Source of the DNA: Gammaproteobacteria bacterium | GTDB taxonomy: Bacteria; Pseudomonadota; Gammaproteobacteria; Xanthomonadales; Rhodanobacteraceae | DNA: 43,025 nucleotides | Direction of reading: 5' to 3' | Assembly: GCA_021324095.1 (NCBI GenBank) | Contig: JAJPJT010000052.1 | Coordinates: forward strand, 1-43,025 | Part shown: positions 31,416 to 40,441 of the stretch, in pieces | Position numbering within the stretch: position 1 is the first letter of the stretch | Layout: every line of letters begins with the position of its first letter | Made by a program: the position numbers and the translations under genes | Notes under the pieces: model-generated | The model's input: the letters and a program-made list of their open reading frames with translations, nothing else | Database searches by the model: none | What the model was told of the DNA's origin: nothing

Positions 31416-34400
31416 TCACGCGGCCTTGCTGCGTACCGACAGGGTTTCCAGCAGCTCGCCGGCGGCGCGCAGGCGGTCGGCGGGTTCCGGCAGTGCCAGC
31501 GCGACGCGCAACTTGTCCTGGCCGTCCAGCTTGTAGACGCGCGGCCGCGTCTGGATCAGGCGGATGATCGTGGCGGGATCGACGTCGGGCCGTTCGCGGA
31601 ACCTGATGCGTCCGCCCGCGGCACCCAGGTCCAGCTTGCGGATGCCAAGCGCCGCGGCGCGCAGTTTCAGCGCGGCGATGGCGAACAGGTTTTTCGCCTG
31701 CGCGGGGAGGAGGCCGAAGCGGTCGATCATCTCGACCTGCAGCTCACGCAATGCTTCTTCATCAGCCGCACTGGCGATGCGCTTGTAGAGTGTGAGGCGC
31801 GTGTGCACATCGGGCAGGTAATCCTCGGGAATCAGCGCGGGCAAGTGCAGCTCGATCTCCGTGCCACTGTCGCCGCCCAGTTCGAAATCGGGAACCTTGC
31901 CGGATCGCAGCGCGTGAACCGCCCGCTCCAGCAGTTCGTTGTACAGCGCGAAGCCGATCGCCTCGATCTGGCCCGACTGCGCTTCGCCCAGCAGCTCCCC
32001 GGCGCCGCGGATCTCCATGTCGTGCGTTGCCAGCGTGAACCCGGCGCCGAGTTCTTCGAGCGACTCCAATGCGGCGAGGCGCTTTTCCGCATCGGCGGTC
32101 ATGGCCTTGCGGTCGGGCACGATCAGGTACGCGTAGGCGCGATGGTGCGAGCGGCCGACGCGGCCGCGCAACTGGTGCAACTGTGCGAGGCCGAACCGGT
32201 CGGCGCGGTCGATCACGATGGTGTTGGCGGTCGGAACGTCGATCCCGGACTCGATGATCGTGGTGCACACCAGCACGTTGAAGCGCTGGCGGTGGAAATC
32301 CAGCATAGTCCTTTCGAGATCGTGCGCAGACATCTGGCCGTGCGCCACGCGGACGCGGGCGTCCGGAATCAGTTCCTCGAGTTCACGCGCGGTGCGCGCG
32401 ATGGTGTCGATCGAATTGTGCAGGAAATACACTTGGCCGCCGCGGGCGAGTTCGCGCTGGAACGCTTCGCGCACCAGCGCCGGATCGTATTGCGCGACGA
32501 GCGTCTTCACCGCCATGCGCGCGGCAGGCGGGGTCGCGATGATGGAAAGGTCGCGCATGCCGCTCATGGCCATGTTGAGCGTGCGTGGAATCGGTGTCGC
32601 GGTGAGCGTGAGCAGGTCGACTTCCGCGCGCAGCTTTTTGAGGCGCTCCTTGTGGCGCACGCCGAAGCGGTGTTCCTCGTCCACGATCACGAGGCCAAGG
32701 TCGCGGAACTGAACGTCGGGCTGCAAGAGCCGGTGCGTGCCGATCACGATGTCGAGCTTGCCGTCCGCGAGCTGTTTCAGCGCACTTTCGACGTCCTTCT
32801 TCGCGCGGAAGCGCGACAGCAATTCGACCCTGACCGGAAAATCCGCCAACCGGTCGCGGAAATTGTCGTAGTGCTGCTGCGCGAGCAGGGTGGTCGGCAC
32901 CAGCACCGCGACCTGCTTGCCGGCGCTCGCCACGGCCACGGCGGCGCGGAGGGCGACCTCGGTCTTGCCGAACCCGACGTCGCCGCAGACCACGCGATCC
33001 ATGGGTTGCGGCGCCGCCAGATCGGTCAGCACCGCATCGATCGCCGCCTGCTGGTCGGGCGTTTCCTCGAACGGGAAACCTTCCGCGAAGCGCGCCAGCA
33101 TCGCGCGGTCGAACGCGATCGCATTGCCCTGGCGCGCCGCGCGTTGAGCATGGATCGCCAGCAGTTCCGCTGCGGCATCGCGCACCTTTTCGGCCGCCTT
33201 GCGTTTCGCGCGCTCCCAGGCTTCGCCACCCAGCGAGTGCAGTGGCGCGTGCTCGTCATCGGCGCCGCTGTAGCGGCTCACCAATGCGAGCTGCGCGACC
33301 GGCACGTACAGCTTGTCGCCGCGCGCGTATTCGATCGCGAGGAATTCACCGGGCATGCCGCCGACATCCAACGCGACCAATCCGAGATAACGCCCAACAC
33401 CATGATCGACGTGCACGATCGGGGCGCCGATCTCGAGTTCGGTGAGATCGCGCAGGATCGCTTCGGGGTCGCGCTCCGCCACCCGCCGCCGCTGACGCTC
33501 GCTGCGCGCACGTTCGCCTGCCAGCTCGCGCTCGGTGAAAACCGTCAGCACTGGTTCTGCAAGGGCGAAGCCGCGCTCGAGTGGTGCAACGGTAATGGCG
33601 AGTCGCAGCTTTTGATCGTCATTCCGGCCCAGGCCGGAATCCAGTGGTGAAGCATGCACCCCTGCGACCGGATCCGGGCCATTCCCTGGCCGGGACGACA
33701 AATCCCTGATGAAAGCTTGCCAGGACTCGACCAGCTCCGGCCGCAATTCGGCCGTGGCGAGTTGTTCGAGCAGTGCCTCACGCCGCCCAGGCGAATCGGC
33801 GGCGATCAGCACGCGTTGTTCGGGATGCGCGTCGAGCCATTCGCGCAAGCGTTGAGGGAATCCACCCGGCGCCGCGCCGCCCATCGAAATGTCCGGCGCC
33901 GGTTGCGTGCCGGTATCCGCCGCGCGCGTGTCGGCGGCGCCAACGAGATCGACGCGCAGCACACGGTTCAGCCGTTCGCGCAGCGACTGCGGCGGCAGGT
34001 ACAACTCCATCGGCGGCAGGACCGGCCGCTCGATGTCGTGCGCGCGCTGGTCGTAGCGGTCCTCGGTCTGCTTCCAGAATCGCTCCGCCGCATCGAGCGA
34101 GCCGTTACCCACGACGAACAGCGCGTCCGCATCGAGATAGTCGAACAGGGTTTCCGTCGCATCGAAAAACAGTGGCAGGTAATACTCGATGCCGCCAGGC
34201 GTCACGCCCTGCTTCATGTCCTGGTAGATCGGACAGCGCCGCACGTCGATCGGGAAGCGCTCGCGCAGGCGGTCGCGGAACGCGCGCATCGCTTCGTCGG
34301 TCAACGGGAACTCGCGCGCGGGCAGAAGTTGCACTGCCTCGACCTGGTGCAGCGAACGCTGCGTTTGGGGATCGAAGGCGCGTATCGATTCGATTTGCTC

Positions 34401-34967
34401 GTCGAACAACTCGATGCGGTACGGTTCGGCCGCGCCCATCGGGAAGACGTCCAGCAGCGCGCCGCGCACCGCGAACTCGCCGTGTTCTCCGACCTGTGGA
34501 ACGTGGCGATAGCCGCAGGCTTCGAGCCGCCGCTGCTCGGTCGCGAGATCCAGCGATTCGCCCCGCGCCACCACGAGACCGCTGCCGGCAATGTACGAAC
34601 GTGGAGCGAGGCGTTGCATCAACGTCGCGACTGGTACGACCAACACGCCCTTGCGCGTTCCGGGCAGCCGATACAGCGTGTCGATGCGTTGCGAAACGAG
34701 CTGGGGATGTGGCGCGAACAGGTCGTAGGGCAGGGTTTCCCAATCCGGGAAGTGCAGGACCGGCAGGTCGTCCGCGAAGAAGCCGAGTTCCTCTTCGAGC
34801 GTACGGGCTGCCCGGCTGTCGGCAGTGACCGCGACCACGACTCCCTCGTGCGCACGCGCGGCCTCGCACAGCAGCAGCGCGAGCGACGAACCCGCGGGTT
34901 CGCGCCAGTCGCGTTGCTGGCCGGGTTGCCGCGGCAGCGGAGGAAGGATGGAAGCGGCGGTCGTCAT
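31416..34967 (-). CDS. mfd: transcription-repair coupling factor Mfd
   Basis: A 1183-residue Mfd that removes stalled RNA polymerase and recruits UvrA. The UvrB-like N-terminal part has PDWETLPYDLFAPHP (74-88). The RNAP-interacting domain begins near 515 (IVHVDHGVGRYLGL). The RecG-like translocase has Walker A GDVGFGKTE (662-670) and Walker B DEEHRFG (763-769). The C-terminal D7 domain follows. Between residues about 423 and 452 lies an extra peptide (SSRPGNGPDPVAGV and SPLDSGLGRNDD) encoded by a palindromic element, in frame. The ATG at 34967 begins homology; the longer frame to 35027 does not. Confidence 0.97.
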   Translation of the reverse strand: MTTAASILPPLPRQPGQQRDWREPAGSSLALLLCEAARAHEGVVVAVTADSRAARTLEEELGFFADDLPVLHFPDWETLPYDLFAPHPQLVSQRIDTLYRLPGTRKGVLVVPVATLMQRLAPRSYIAGSGLVVARGESLDLATEQRRLEACGYRHVPQVGEHGEFAVRGALLDVFPMGAAEPYRIELFDEQIESIRAFDPQTQRSLHQVEAVQLLPAREFPLTDEAMRAFRDRLRERFPIDVRRCPIYQDMKQGVTPGGIEYYLPLFFDATETLFDYLDADALFVVGNGSLDAAERFWKQTEDRYDQRAHDIERPVLPPMELYLPPQSLRERLNRVLRVDLVGAADTRAADTGTQPAPDISMGGAAPGGFPQRLREWLDAHPEQRVLIAADSPGRREALLEQLATAELRPELVESWQAFIRDLSSRPGNGPDPVAGVHASPLDSGLGRNDDQKLRLAITVAPLERGFALAEPVLTVFTERELAGERARSERQRRRVAERDPEAILRDLTELEIGAPIVHVDHGVGRYLGLVALDVGGMPGEFLAIEYARGDKLYVPVAQLALVSRYSGADDEHAPLHSLGGEAWERAKRKAAEKVRDAAAELLAIHAQRAARQGNAIAFDRAMLARFAEGFPFEETPDQQAAIDAVLTDLAAPQPMDRVVCGDVGFGKTEVALRAAVAVASAGKQVAVLVPTTLLAQQHYDNFRDRLADFPVRVELLSRFRAKKDVESALKQLADGKLDIVIGTHRLLQPDVQFRDLGLVIVDEEHRFGVRHKERLKKLRAEVDLLTLTATPIPRTLNMAMSGMRDLSIIATPPAARMAVKTLVAQYDPALVREAFQRELARGGQVYFLHNSIDTIARTARELEELIPDARVRVAHGQMSAHDLERTMLDFHRQRFNVLVCTTIIESGIDVPTANTIVIDRADRFGLAQLHQLRGRVGRSHHRAYAYLIVPDRKAMTADAEKRLAALESLEELGAGFTLATHDMEIRGAGELLGEAQSGQIEAIGFALYNELLERAVHALRSGKVPDFELGGDSGTEIELHLPALIPEDYLPDVHTRLTLYKRIASAADEEALRELQVEMIDRFGLLPAQAKNLFAIAALKLRAAALGIRKLDLGAAGGRIRFRERPDVDPATIIRLIQTRPRVYKLDGQDKLRVALALPEPADRLRAAGELLETLSVRSKAA
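33617..33700. repeat. in-frame palindromic element inside mfd
   Basis: An 84-bp segment (28 codons) with inverted ends CGTCATTCCGGCC and GGCCGGGACGAC. Its left part, ATTCCGGCC (33621-33629), CA, GGCCGGAAT (33632-33640), is a perfect palindrome. TCGTCATTCC...GGAATCCA is also the core of the intergenic element at 13913-14040. The length keeps the Mfd frame open. Confidence 0.75.
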
Positions 34968-35100
34968 GATTCGTGCAATACAAAACATTGCCGGAGCGCT
35001 GTGCGTGCCCCAGCAAACGGACAACACGTCATTTTACCAGCGGCCCCAGACCGAAGCGCTGCGTCGCCGCTCCCTCCTCGGTGACGCAGGTTCGACGAGA

Positions 35101-35646
35101 TCAGCGCCAACGGTTCGGTGCGAAGCTCACCGACACGATGGCGGGATCGTCGGGATCGGCGCTCACGGTGCCACCGAACGCGCGGCAGAGTTCCAGCATG
35201 CGTGCGTTGTCCCGGCGCACGAGGCCGCGCAACGTGAGTGCACGCCGTCCCGCTTCGGCAAGCAGCCGTTGCATCAACAGCGTGCCAAGGCCATGCCCCG
35301 CGATCGCTTTGCCGACGATCAGCCCGAACTCGGCCTCACGCGAATCGGGTCGCTGCATGTGCAGGTCGGCCACGCCGCGGATTTCGCCGCCATCGTCCAG
35401 CACGAACGCCGCATCGCACGCGGGATCGAGCGTACGCACCTGCCTTTGCACGGAGACCGGCAGCTCGCGCGAGCGATGGAAAAACCGGTACTCGATTTCT
35501 TCGGGCGTCAGGCGCGAGAACGCGCGATGCAACGCGGGCAGATCATCGGGCCGCAGCGAACGCAGCACGAAGGCGCGGCCATCGTCGATGTGGATGGTTT
35601 CTGCAGATTGCGAAGCACCGCCTGTTGGCGCGCCATGCGTTGTCAC
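35101..35646 (-). CDS. GNAT family N-acetyltransferase (Pat-like C-terminal type)
   Basis: About 181 residues. LRSLRPDDLPALHRAFSRLTPEEIEYRFF is typical of the acetyltransferase domain in protein lysine acetyltransferases such as Pat. AEFGLIVGKAIAGHGLGTLLM is motif A (Q/R-x-x-G-x-G equivalent G-H-G-L-G), followed by RGLVRRDNARMLELCRAFGG. There is no CoA-binding succinyl-CoA-like domain, so it is a stand-alone domain with an unknown target. The start is uncertain: GTG 35646 or TTG 35667, both without a clear ribosome site. Confidence 0.82.
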   Translation of the reverse strand: MTTHGAPTGGASQSAETIHIDDGRAFVLRSLRPDDLPALHRAFSRLTPEEIEYRFFHRSRELPVSVQRQVRTLDPACDAAFVLDDGGEIRGVADLHMQRPDSREAEFGLIVGKAIAGHGLGTLLMQRLLAEAGRRALTLRGLVRRDNARMLELCRAFGGTVSADPDDPAIVSVSFAPNRWR

Positions 35647-35764
35647 AATCGAAGCGGCTGTTGTCAAAAATCAGCCCATGGATGGGCGTTCTGATGTTCA
35701 AACTTCGGGACGTCCCCTGTTGCGGGTACAACGAGCGAAGAGGCGATCATGGACGATCGCACCA

Positions 35765-36280
35765 TCAATGTATCCAGCCGCCGACACCGACGCCGATACT
35801 GATGTTCGGATGACCCTGGCGCATTTCTTCGGCCGTCCAGCGGTGCATCGCGTCGCTGTGCACCAGCGCGAACGTATAATTGGCGTCGCCGACCTGCCCG
35901 CTGCGGGCACCGTCCAGCGCGCCGCGCAGCGTCACCAGCGCGCCGGGCGGATAGTTCATGGGCTCCACGAAACCAGGCACGGTCGCGATGAACCGGCCGA
36001 TGGCCGGTTGCTGCAGCAGCGGTCGCTGTGAAGAGTCCAGCGGGTAGGCGAGGATTTCGATTTCACTGTGATCGGGGAAGTTGTGTACGGAAACCACGCT
36101 GCCGCCCCAGACCACCTGCAGTCCACGGAAATTCTGCGGCGAAGTCGCGACCTGCTGCGGCGTCGCGGCCACGCTGGATGGGCCGGTCTTGTAGATCGGC
36201 GCGGGTGCGCAGGCCGCCAGCACTGCGCATAAAACCAGAGCCGGCAGGAGCCGGAAGACGGACGGGCAGGTTGCGCGCAT
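35765..36280 (-). CDS. Slp/YeaY family outer membrane lipoprotein
   Basis: A 171-residue lipoprotein. The signal sequence ends in the lipobox LAAC (C24) and is followed by APAPIYK. FRGLQVVWGGSVVSVHNFPDHSEIEI and YPPGALVTLRGALDG are typical of the Slp family, which E. coli makes on starvation or acid stress. There is no Asp after the lipid-modified cysteine (A25), which fits outer-membrane sorting. The role is not established. Confidence 0.88.
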   Translation of the reverse strand: MRATCPSVFRLLPALVLCAVLAACAPAPIYKTGPSSVAATPQQVATSPQNFRGLQVVWGGSVVSVHNFPDHSEIEILAYPLDSSQRPLLQQPAIGRFIATVPGFVEPMNYPPGALVTLRGALDGARSGQVGDANYTFALVHSDAMHRWTAEEMRQGHPNISIGVGVGGWIH

Positions 36281-36355
36281 GGGACCGACCTCCTACGCGG
36301 GATCGCGATTCGAGCATATCGAAAATCGATCTGGCCGGCGCGGTGCCTGTCCCGC

Positions 36356-37198
36356 TCATTCACCCCGCAGCCAGCGCACGCGCGCCGACGCGGCGGACGA
36401 TTGCGCGAGCACGACGCGCAGGACGGGCAGCAAGGCGGACAAAGTCGCATCGATCCGCCACGGCGGATTCGCGATCAGCATCCCGCATCCGTTCAGTCGC
36501 AGGGGTGAGTCGTCCGGCTGTACCAGCAATTCGGCGACCACAACGTGGTCGAATGGACCTGCCGCGAGGTGACGGTGGAACGGCGTGATCGCGCGGTGCG
36601 ACTTGATCGGATACCACACCGCATACACGCCGTTCGGCCAACGGATGTGCGCTTTGGCGAGCGCGGCTTCGATCGCGGCGAATTCGCCATCCTGTGCCTC
36701 GAACGGTGGATCGATCAGCACCAGTCCGCGCCGCTCTTTCGGCGGCAACAGCGCGTTCAGCGCGGCGTAGCCGTCGCGTGCGTGGATGTGGACGCGGCTG
36801 TCACCGCGGAACACTTCGCGCAGCGCCGCGGCTTCTTCATCCTGTGTCTCGCACAGGACCAGCCGATCGTCGGCTCGCAAGGCCTGCGCCGCCAGCAGCG
36901 GCGAGCCGGGATAGACGCGCAGCGCGCCGCGCGGATTGAACGCGCGAATGGCTTCCACATAGCGCCGCAATGGCGCCGGCGCGTCGGGATCACTGAAGAT
37001 GCGCCCAATGCCTTCCCGCCATTCGCCGGTTTTTTGCGCCTCGTCGCCGCACAGTTCATACAGGCCGCGGCCTGCGTGCGTGTCGAAATGGCACAGCGGC
37101 TTGTCCTTGGCCGTCAATGCATCGAGCAGCGCCAGCAGGATCGCGTGCTTGAACACGTCCGCGAAATTGCCGGCGTGGAAGGCGTGGCGGTAGTTCAT
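36356..37198 (-). CDS. rlmJ: 23S rRNA (adenine2030-N6)-methyltransferase RlmJ
   Basis: A 280-residue enzyme that makes m6A2030. The family start MNYRHAFHAGNFADVFKH is intact. CHFDTHAGRGLYEL is SAM motif I and LVLIDPPFEAQDGEFA holds the DPPF catalytic motif. GVYAVWYPIKSHRAI and LIANPPW complete it. ATG 37198 begins conserved sequence; the frame to 37303 is an extension into the nnrS 3' end. nnrS ends 52 bases upstream on the same strand. Confidence 0.95.
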   Translation of the reverse strand: MNYRHAFHAGNFADVFKHAILLALLDALTAKDKPLCHFDTHAGRGLYELCGDEAQKTGEWREGIGRIFSDPDAPAPLRRYVEAIRAFNPRGALRVYPGSPLLAAQALRADDRLVLCETQDEEAAALREVFRGDSRVHIHARDGYAALNALLPPKERRGLVLIDPPFEAQDGEFAAIEAALAKAHIRWPNGVYAVWYPIKSHRAITPFHRHLAAGPFDHVVVAELLVQPDDSPLRLNGCGMLIANPPWRIDATLSALLPVLRVVLAQSSAASARVRWLRGE

Positions 37199-37250
37199 GG
37201 GAGGCCCGGGTTCCTCCCAAGTATAGGCAGCCTGTGCGGAGTCGCTCCGC

Positions 37251-38417
37251 TCAAGCAGGCGCGCTGACGCGCCCGCGCACCAGCAGCGGACCGATCGCAC
37301 CAAGCAAGATCGCGTAGGCGACGAACCAGACCGCCGCGGCCCACATCCAGCCGGCGGGCTGGTTGTAGCCGAGCCTCAGGATCGCGGCAGCCGTCGGCAT
37401 CACGAACATGAGCGCGAGGACCGGATTCGCCCTGATCGGCACGCCGCTGTGCCCCTGCGCCACGCGCACCATCATGCCGAGCGAGAGTGTGCCCAAGGCG
37501 CCGACCGTGATCCCGTGGAGCGTGTCGAGCTCGGGCATCGCGTAGACGCCGACCAGCGCCAGCCCGCGCACGATCAGCGCGATCGCCAGCCACAGATAAC
37601 CGAGGTGCAGCACCCACAGCATCGGTTCATGCCATGCGCGCCACCCGCGCCAGCCGATCAGCCGAACCAGGGCAAGCGCGGCCACCACCAGCATCAGCAC
37701 GCCGCGCGGCAGGCCGGGTGCGCCGCCCAAACCGCACAGCAGCACCAGCGCGCCGCCGCCGTTCACCGCCCAGATCAGGTATTTGTTGACCCACATCGTC
37801 TGGCCGCTGAGCTTTCGGCCGGTGAAGAACGGAATCACGCGTCCGCCGATCGCCAGCATCAGCACCAGCAACAGGTCGACCGTGCCGATCAGCGCGCGCG
37901 ACATCAGCGACATGTCGATCCGCAGAGCGCCCACGTAGAACACGATGTCGAGACCGGCGTAGAACAGCAGTATTCCGATCAGGAACGCATTGCGCCGGTT
38001 CTTCGACAGCCACAGCACGCGCCCGACCAGGAACACCAGCCCGAACAGGTAGCCGACGTCGAACAGCGCGCCGATCCAGAACGGCAGCGGTATGAGCAAC
38101 AGGATGCGCGCGACCACCCAGGTCGCCGTCAGCAGCCACAGCCCGTGCCGGCTGGTCGTGGCGATGCCGGTCCAGTTGGCCGACGCGGTCAGCAGGAATC
38201 CGCCGACCAGCGCACCGGCGAAACCGTAGAGCATCGCATGCGCGTGCCAGGGGATCGGCAGCAGCGCCGCCGAAGGCAGCCAGCCGAAATGCAGGAACAG
38301 GCCCCATGCCAGCATGCCCAGGCTGGCCGCCAATCCCGCGCAGAAGAACAGCGGCCGGAAGGGGTGGAACGGCGGTGATGCGGGGCGCGCGGTGAGTTCG
38401 GGTGTAATGGCGGACAT
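37251..38417 (-). CDS. nnrS: NnrS family heme-copper membrane protein
   Basis: A 388-residue protein with about 12 membrane helices. The conserved IPWHAHAMLYGFAGALVGGF and TASANWTG are NnrS marks, as are the HGLWLL and GGRVIPFFTGR blocks. LDTLHGITVGALGTLSLGMM lies in the later helices. NnrS is linked to nitric oxide stress and denitrification in several bacteria. The start is ATG 38417 because it follows the FNR/DNR-type promoter; the alternative ATG upstream at 38447 would precede the predicted transcript. Confidence 0.92.
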   Translation of the reverse strand: MSAITPELTARPASPPFHPFRPLFFCAGLAASLGMLAWGLFLHFGWLPSAALLPIPWHAHAMLYGFAGALVGGFLLTASANWTGIATTSRHGLWLLTATWVVARILLLIPLPFWIGALFDVGYLFGLVFLVGRVLWLSKNRRNAFLIGILLFYAGLDIVFYVGALRIDMSLMSRALIGTVDLLLVLMLAIGGRVIPFFTGRKLSGQTMWVNKYLIWAVNGGGALVLLCGLGGAPGLPRGVLMLVVAALALVRLIGWRGWRAWHEPMLWVLHLGYLWLAIALIVRGLALVGVYAMPELDTLHGITVGALGTLSLGMMVRVAQGHSGVPIRANPVLALMFVMPTAAAILRLGYNQPAGWMWAAAVWFVAYAILLGAIGPLLVRGRVSAPA

Positions 38418-38445
38418 GTCGGTTCGGGATGCCTGCAATCCTCGC

Positions 38446-38487
38446 ATGATCGGATGACGCCGTCCTGATCGCCCTGACATCGATCAA
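38446..38487 (-). promoter_or_regulatory. FNR/DNR-type box and -10 upstream of nnrS
   Basis: TTGATCGATGTCAG (38487-38474) matches the TTGAT-N4-ATCAA consensus at 8 of 10 bases. Its centre is 41.5 bases before a predicted start at 38439. GATCAT (38451-38446) sits at the -10 position. This is the class II activator arrangement for FNR or the NO-responsive DNR/NNR. Confidence 0.6.
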
Positions 38488-38536
38488 CTTCCAAAGCCGA
38501 TTGTCGAATCGGACATCCGCCGTTCGTCGCTGGAGT

Positions 38537-38630
38537 GAAGCCGGCGCGTTGCCGGAGCACTGGAGACGATCATGCGCGTATTGGTGTTGGTAAAGGCGAG
38601 CGAGGAATCCGAAGCCGGCGCGTTGCCGGA
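38537..38630 (+). repeat. 20-nt exact direct repeat at the DGPF gene start
   Basis: An identical 20-nt sequence occurs at 38537-38556 (leader) and 38611-38630 (codons 14-20 of the DGPF gene), starts 74 bases apart. Each copy contains CCGGC and GCCGG, able to form a 5-bp hairpin. Confidence 0.7.
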
Positions 38631-38991
38631 AGCCAAGGATTTCGCCGAAATGGGCAAGTTCAACGAAAAACTGGTCGAAGCCGGCGTGCTGTTGGCGGCC
38701 GAAGGGCTGCACCCCAGCTCGAAAGGCGCGCGGGTGCGCTTCGAGGGCAAGCAACGCACCGTGATCGATGGTCCGTTCGCGGAGGCCAAGGAGCTGGTGG
38801 CCGGTTTTTGGCTGTGGCAGGTGCGCTCGATGGAGGAGGCCATCGAATGGATCAAGCGCGCGCCGCTGTTCGACAACGGCATGGAAATCGAATTGCGTCC
38901 GGTGATGGAGATGGACGAATGCGGCGCGGGCGCGACGCCCGAAATCCGCGAACACGAAGCGCGCCTGCGGGAAAAGATCGCCAAGGCCTGA
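38572..38991 (+). CDS. YCII-related DGPF-domain protein
   Basis: A 139-residue protein of the YCII/DGPF family. It has MRVLVLVKAS at the start, the signature TVIDGPFAEAKELVAGFWLW in the middle and SMEEAIEWIKRAPLFDNGMEIELRPV at the end. YCII proteins have a ferredoxin-like fold and are thought to bind small ligands. Together with the adjacent ECF42-type sigma factor and a second DGPF protein it forms the module typical for these factors. The SD CTGGAGA lies just before ATG 38572. Confidence 0.92.
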   Translation: MRVLVLVKASEESEAGALPEAKDFAEMGKFNEKLVEAGVLLAAEGLHPSSKGARVRFEGKQRTVIDGPFAEAKELVAGFWLWQVRSMEEAIEWIKRAPLFDNGMEIELRPVMEMDECGAGATPEIREHEARLREKIAKA

Positions 38992-39048
38992 ACGCGTCCC
39001 CATCAGGCCGCTTGCACCGGACGTGAAGGGGTGTTGTGATCGGCCGTC

Positions 39049-40314
39049 ATGACGACGGCCGAAACCCATCGCACCATCGAAACCGTCTGGAAGATCGAGG
39101 CGCCGCGCCTGATCGCGGGTCTGGCGCGGATGTTGCGCGACGTCGGCCAGGCCGAGGATCTGGCGCAGGAAGCGCTGGTCGTCGCGCTGGAACGCTGGCC
39201 ACAGGAAGGCGTGCCGGACAACCCCGGCGCGTGGCTGATGACCACCGCCAAGCGCCGCGCGATCGACTTGCTGCGGCACGACAGGATGCGTGGCGACAAG
39301 CAGGCGGCGATCGAGTACGAACTCGGACCCGAGGCGATGACGCACGCACCGGACCAAGCGGACGCACTGGATGACGACATCGGGGACGATCTGCTGCGGC
39401 TGATCTTCACCGCCTGCCATCCCGTGCTCACCCGCGACATGCAGGTGGCATTGACCCTGCGCATGCTGGGCGGCCTGACCACGCCGGAAATTGCGCGCGC
39501 TTTCCTGGTGCCCGAACCCACCGTCGCGCAGCGCATCGTGCGTGCCAAGCGCACCCTCGCGGCAAAACAGGTGCCGTTCGAGGTGCCGCGCGGCGAGGAA
39601 CTCGCGCCGCGCCTCACCGCCGTGCTGGAAGTCGTTTACCTGATCTTCAACGAAGGCCACACCGCCACCTCGGGCGAGGACTGGGCGCGGCCGGCGCTCT
39701 GCGAGGAGGCGCTGCGGCTGGGTCGCGTGCTGGCGGGGCTCGCGCCGCGCGAACCCGAAGTGCACGGACTGGTCGCGCTGATGGAAATCCAGGCCTCGCG
39801 CCTGCATGCGCGGGTGGCCGCCGATGGTGCGCCGATCCTGCTGCTGGACCAGGACCGCGCGCGTTGGGATCGTCTATTGATTCGGCGCGGCCTGGCGGCG
39901 CTGGAACGCGCCGAAAAACTGGGCGGTGCGGACGGCGAGTACGCGCTGCAGGCCGCGATCGCCGCCTGCCATGCGCGCGCGCTGCACGCGGAGGACACCG
40001 ACTGGACGCGGATTGCGTCGCTGTACGCGCGCCTCGCGGCAGTCGCGCCGTCGCCGGTGGTGGAACTGAATCGCGCGGTGGCGGTGTCGATGGCCGAGGG
40101 GCCGGAAGCGGGACTGCAACGGGTCGATGCGCTGCAAAAGGAGCGCGCGCTCGTCGGCTACCATCTGCTGCCCAGCGTGCGCGGCGACCTGCTCTTCAAG
40201 TTGGGCCGCCGCGATGAGGCGCGGGCGGAATTCGAACGTGCGGCATCGCTGACCGCCAACACACGCGAGGCCGAATTGTTGCGTCAGCGCGCCGCGGCGT
40301 GTGTGACGACCTGA
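39049..40314 (+). CDS. ECF42-type RNA polymerase sigma factor with TPR extension
   Basis: A 421-residue sigma factor. Region 2 has AEDLAQEALVVALERWPQ and ANNPGAWL-like DNPGAWLMTTAKRRAIDLLR. Region 4 has EIARAFLVPEPTVAQRIVRAKR. The 200-plus-residue C-terminal part (DUF6596/TPR-like, with VYLIFNEGHTATSG and LNRAVAVSMAEGP) is the mark of the ECF42 group. In that group the extension is required for activity and there is no classical anti-sigma factor. It is flanked by two DGPF genes, its probable targets. Confidence 0.93.
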   Translation: MTTAETHRTIETVWKIEAPRLIAGLARMLRDVGQAEDLAQEALVVALERWPQEGVPDNPGAWLMTTAKRRAIDLLRHDRMRGDKQAAIEYELGPEAMTHAPDQADALDDDIGDDLLRLIFTACHPVLTRDMQVALTLRMLGGLTTPEIARAFLVPEPTVAQRIVRAKRTLAAKQVPFEVPRGEELAPRLTAVLEVVYLIFNEGHTATSGEDWARPALCEEALRLGRVLAGLAPREPEVHGLVALMEIQASRLHARVAADGAPILLLDQDRARWDRLLIRRGLAALERAEKLGGADGEYALQAAIAACHARALHAEDTDWTRIASLYARLAAVAPSPVVELNRAVAVSMAEGPEAGLQRVDALQKERALVGYHLLPSVRGDLLFKLGRRDEARAEFERAASLTANTREAELLRQRAAACVTT

Positions 40315-40325
40315 CGGCAGTTCAC

Positions 40326-40411
40326 CTCCCCCTTCAAGGGGCAGCCGGGAGGGCATGGGTGTTGGGCACCACTCAACCCATCCCTACCCAACCCTCCCCT
40401 TGAAGGGGGAG
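40326..40411. repeat. 16-bp perfect inverted repeat between ECF42 and second DGPF gene
   Basis: CTCCCCCTTCAAGGGG (40326-40341) and CCCCTTGAAGGGGGAG (40396-40411) are perfect inverted copies 54 bases apart. The loop repeats CCATCCCTACCCAACCCTCCC-like C-rich tracts. The unit is similar in style to the CCTCTCCCC repeats at 7200-7510 and lies 3 to 4 codons after the sigma-factor stop, where it may also reduce read-through. Confidence 0.75.
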
Positions 40412-40441
40412 GGCTCAAATCTCAGCTATGCGGAGAGATAT

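Noticed and set aside
31803..33650. 615-codon plus-strand frame
   Set aside because: Antisense to mfd; His/Arg/Gln-rich composition typical of shadow frames.
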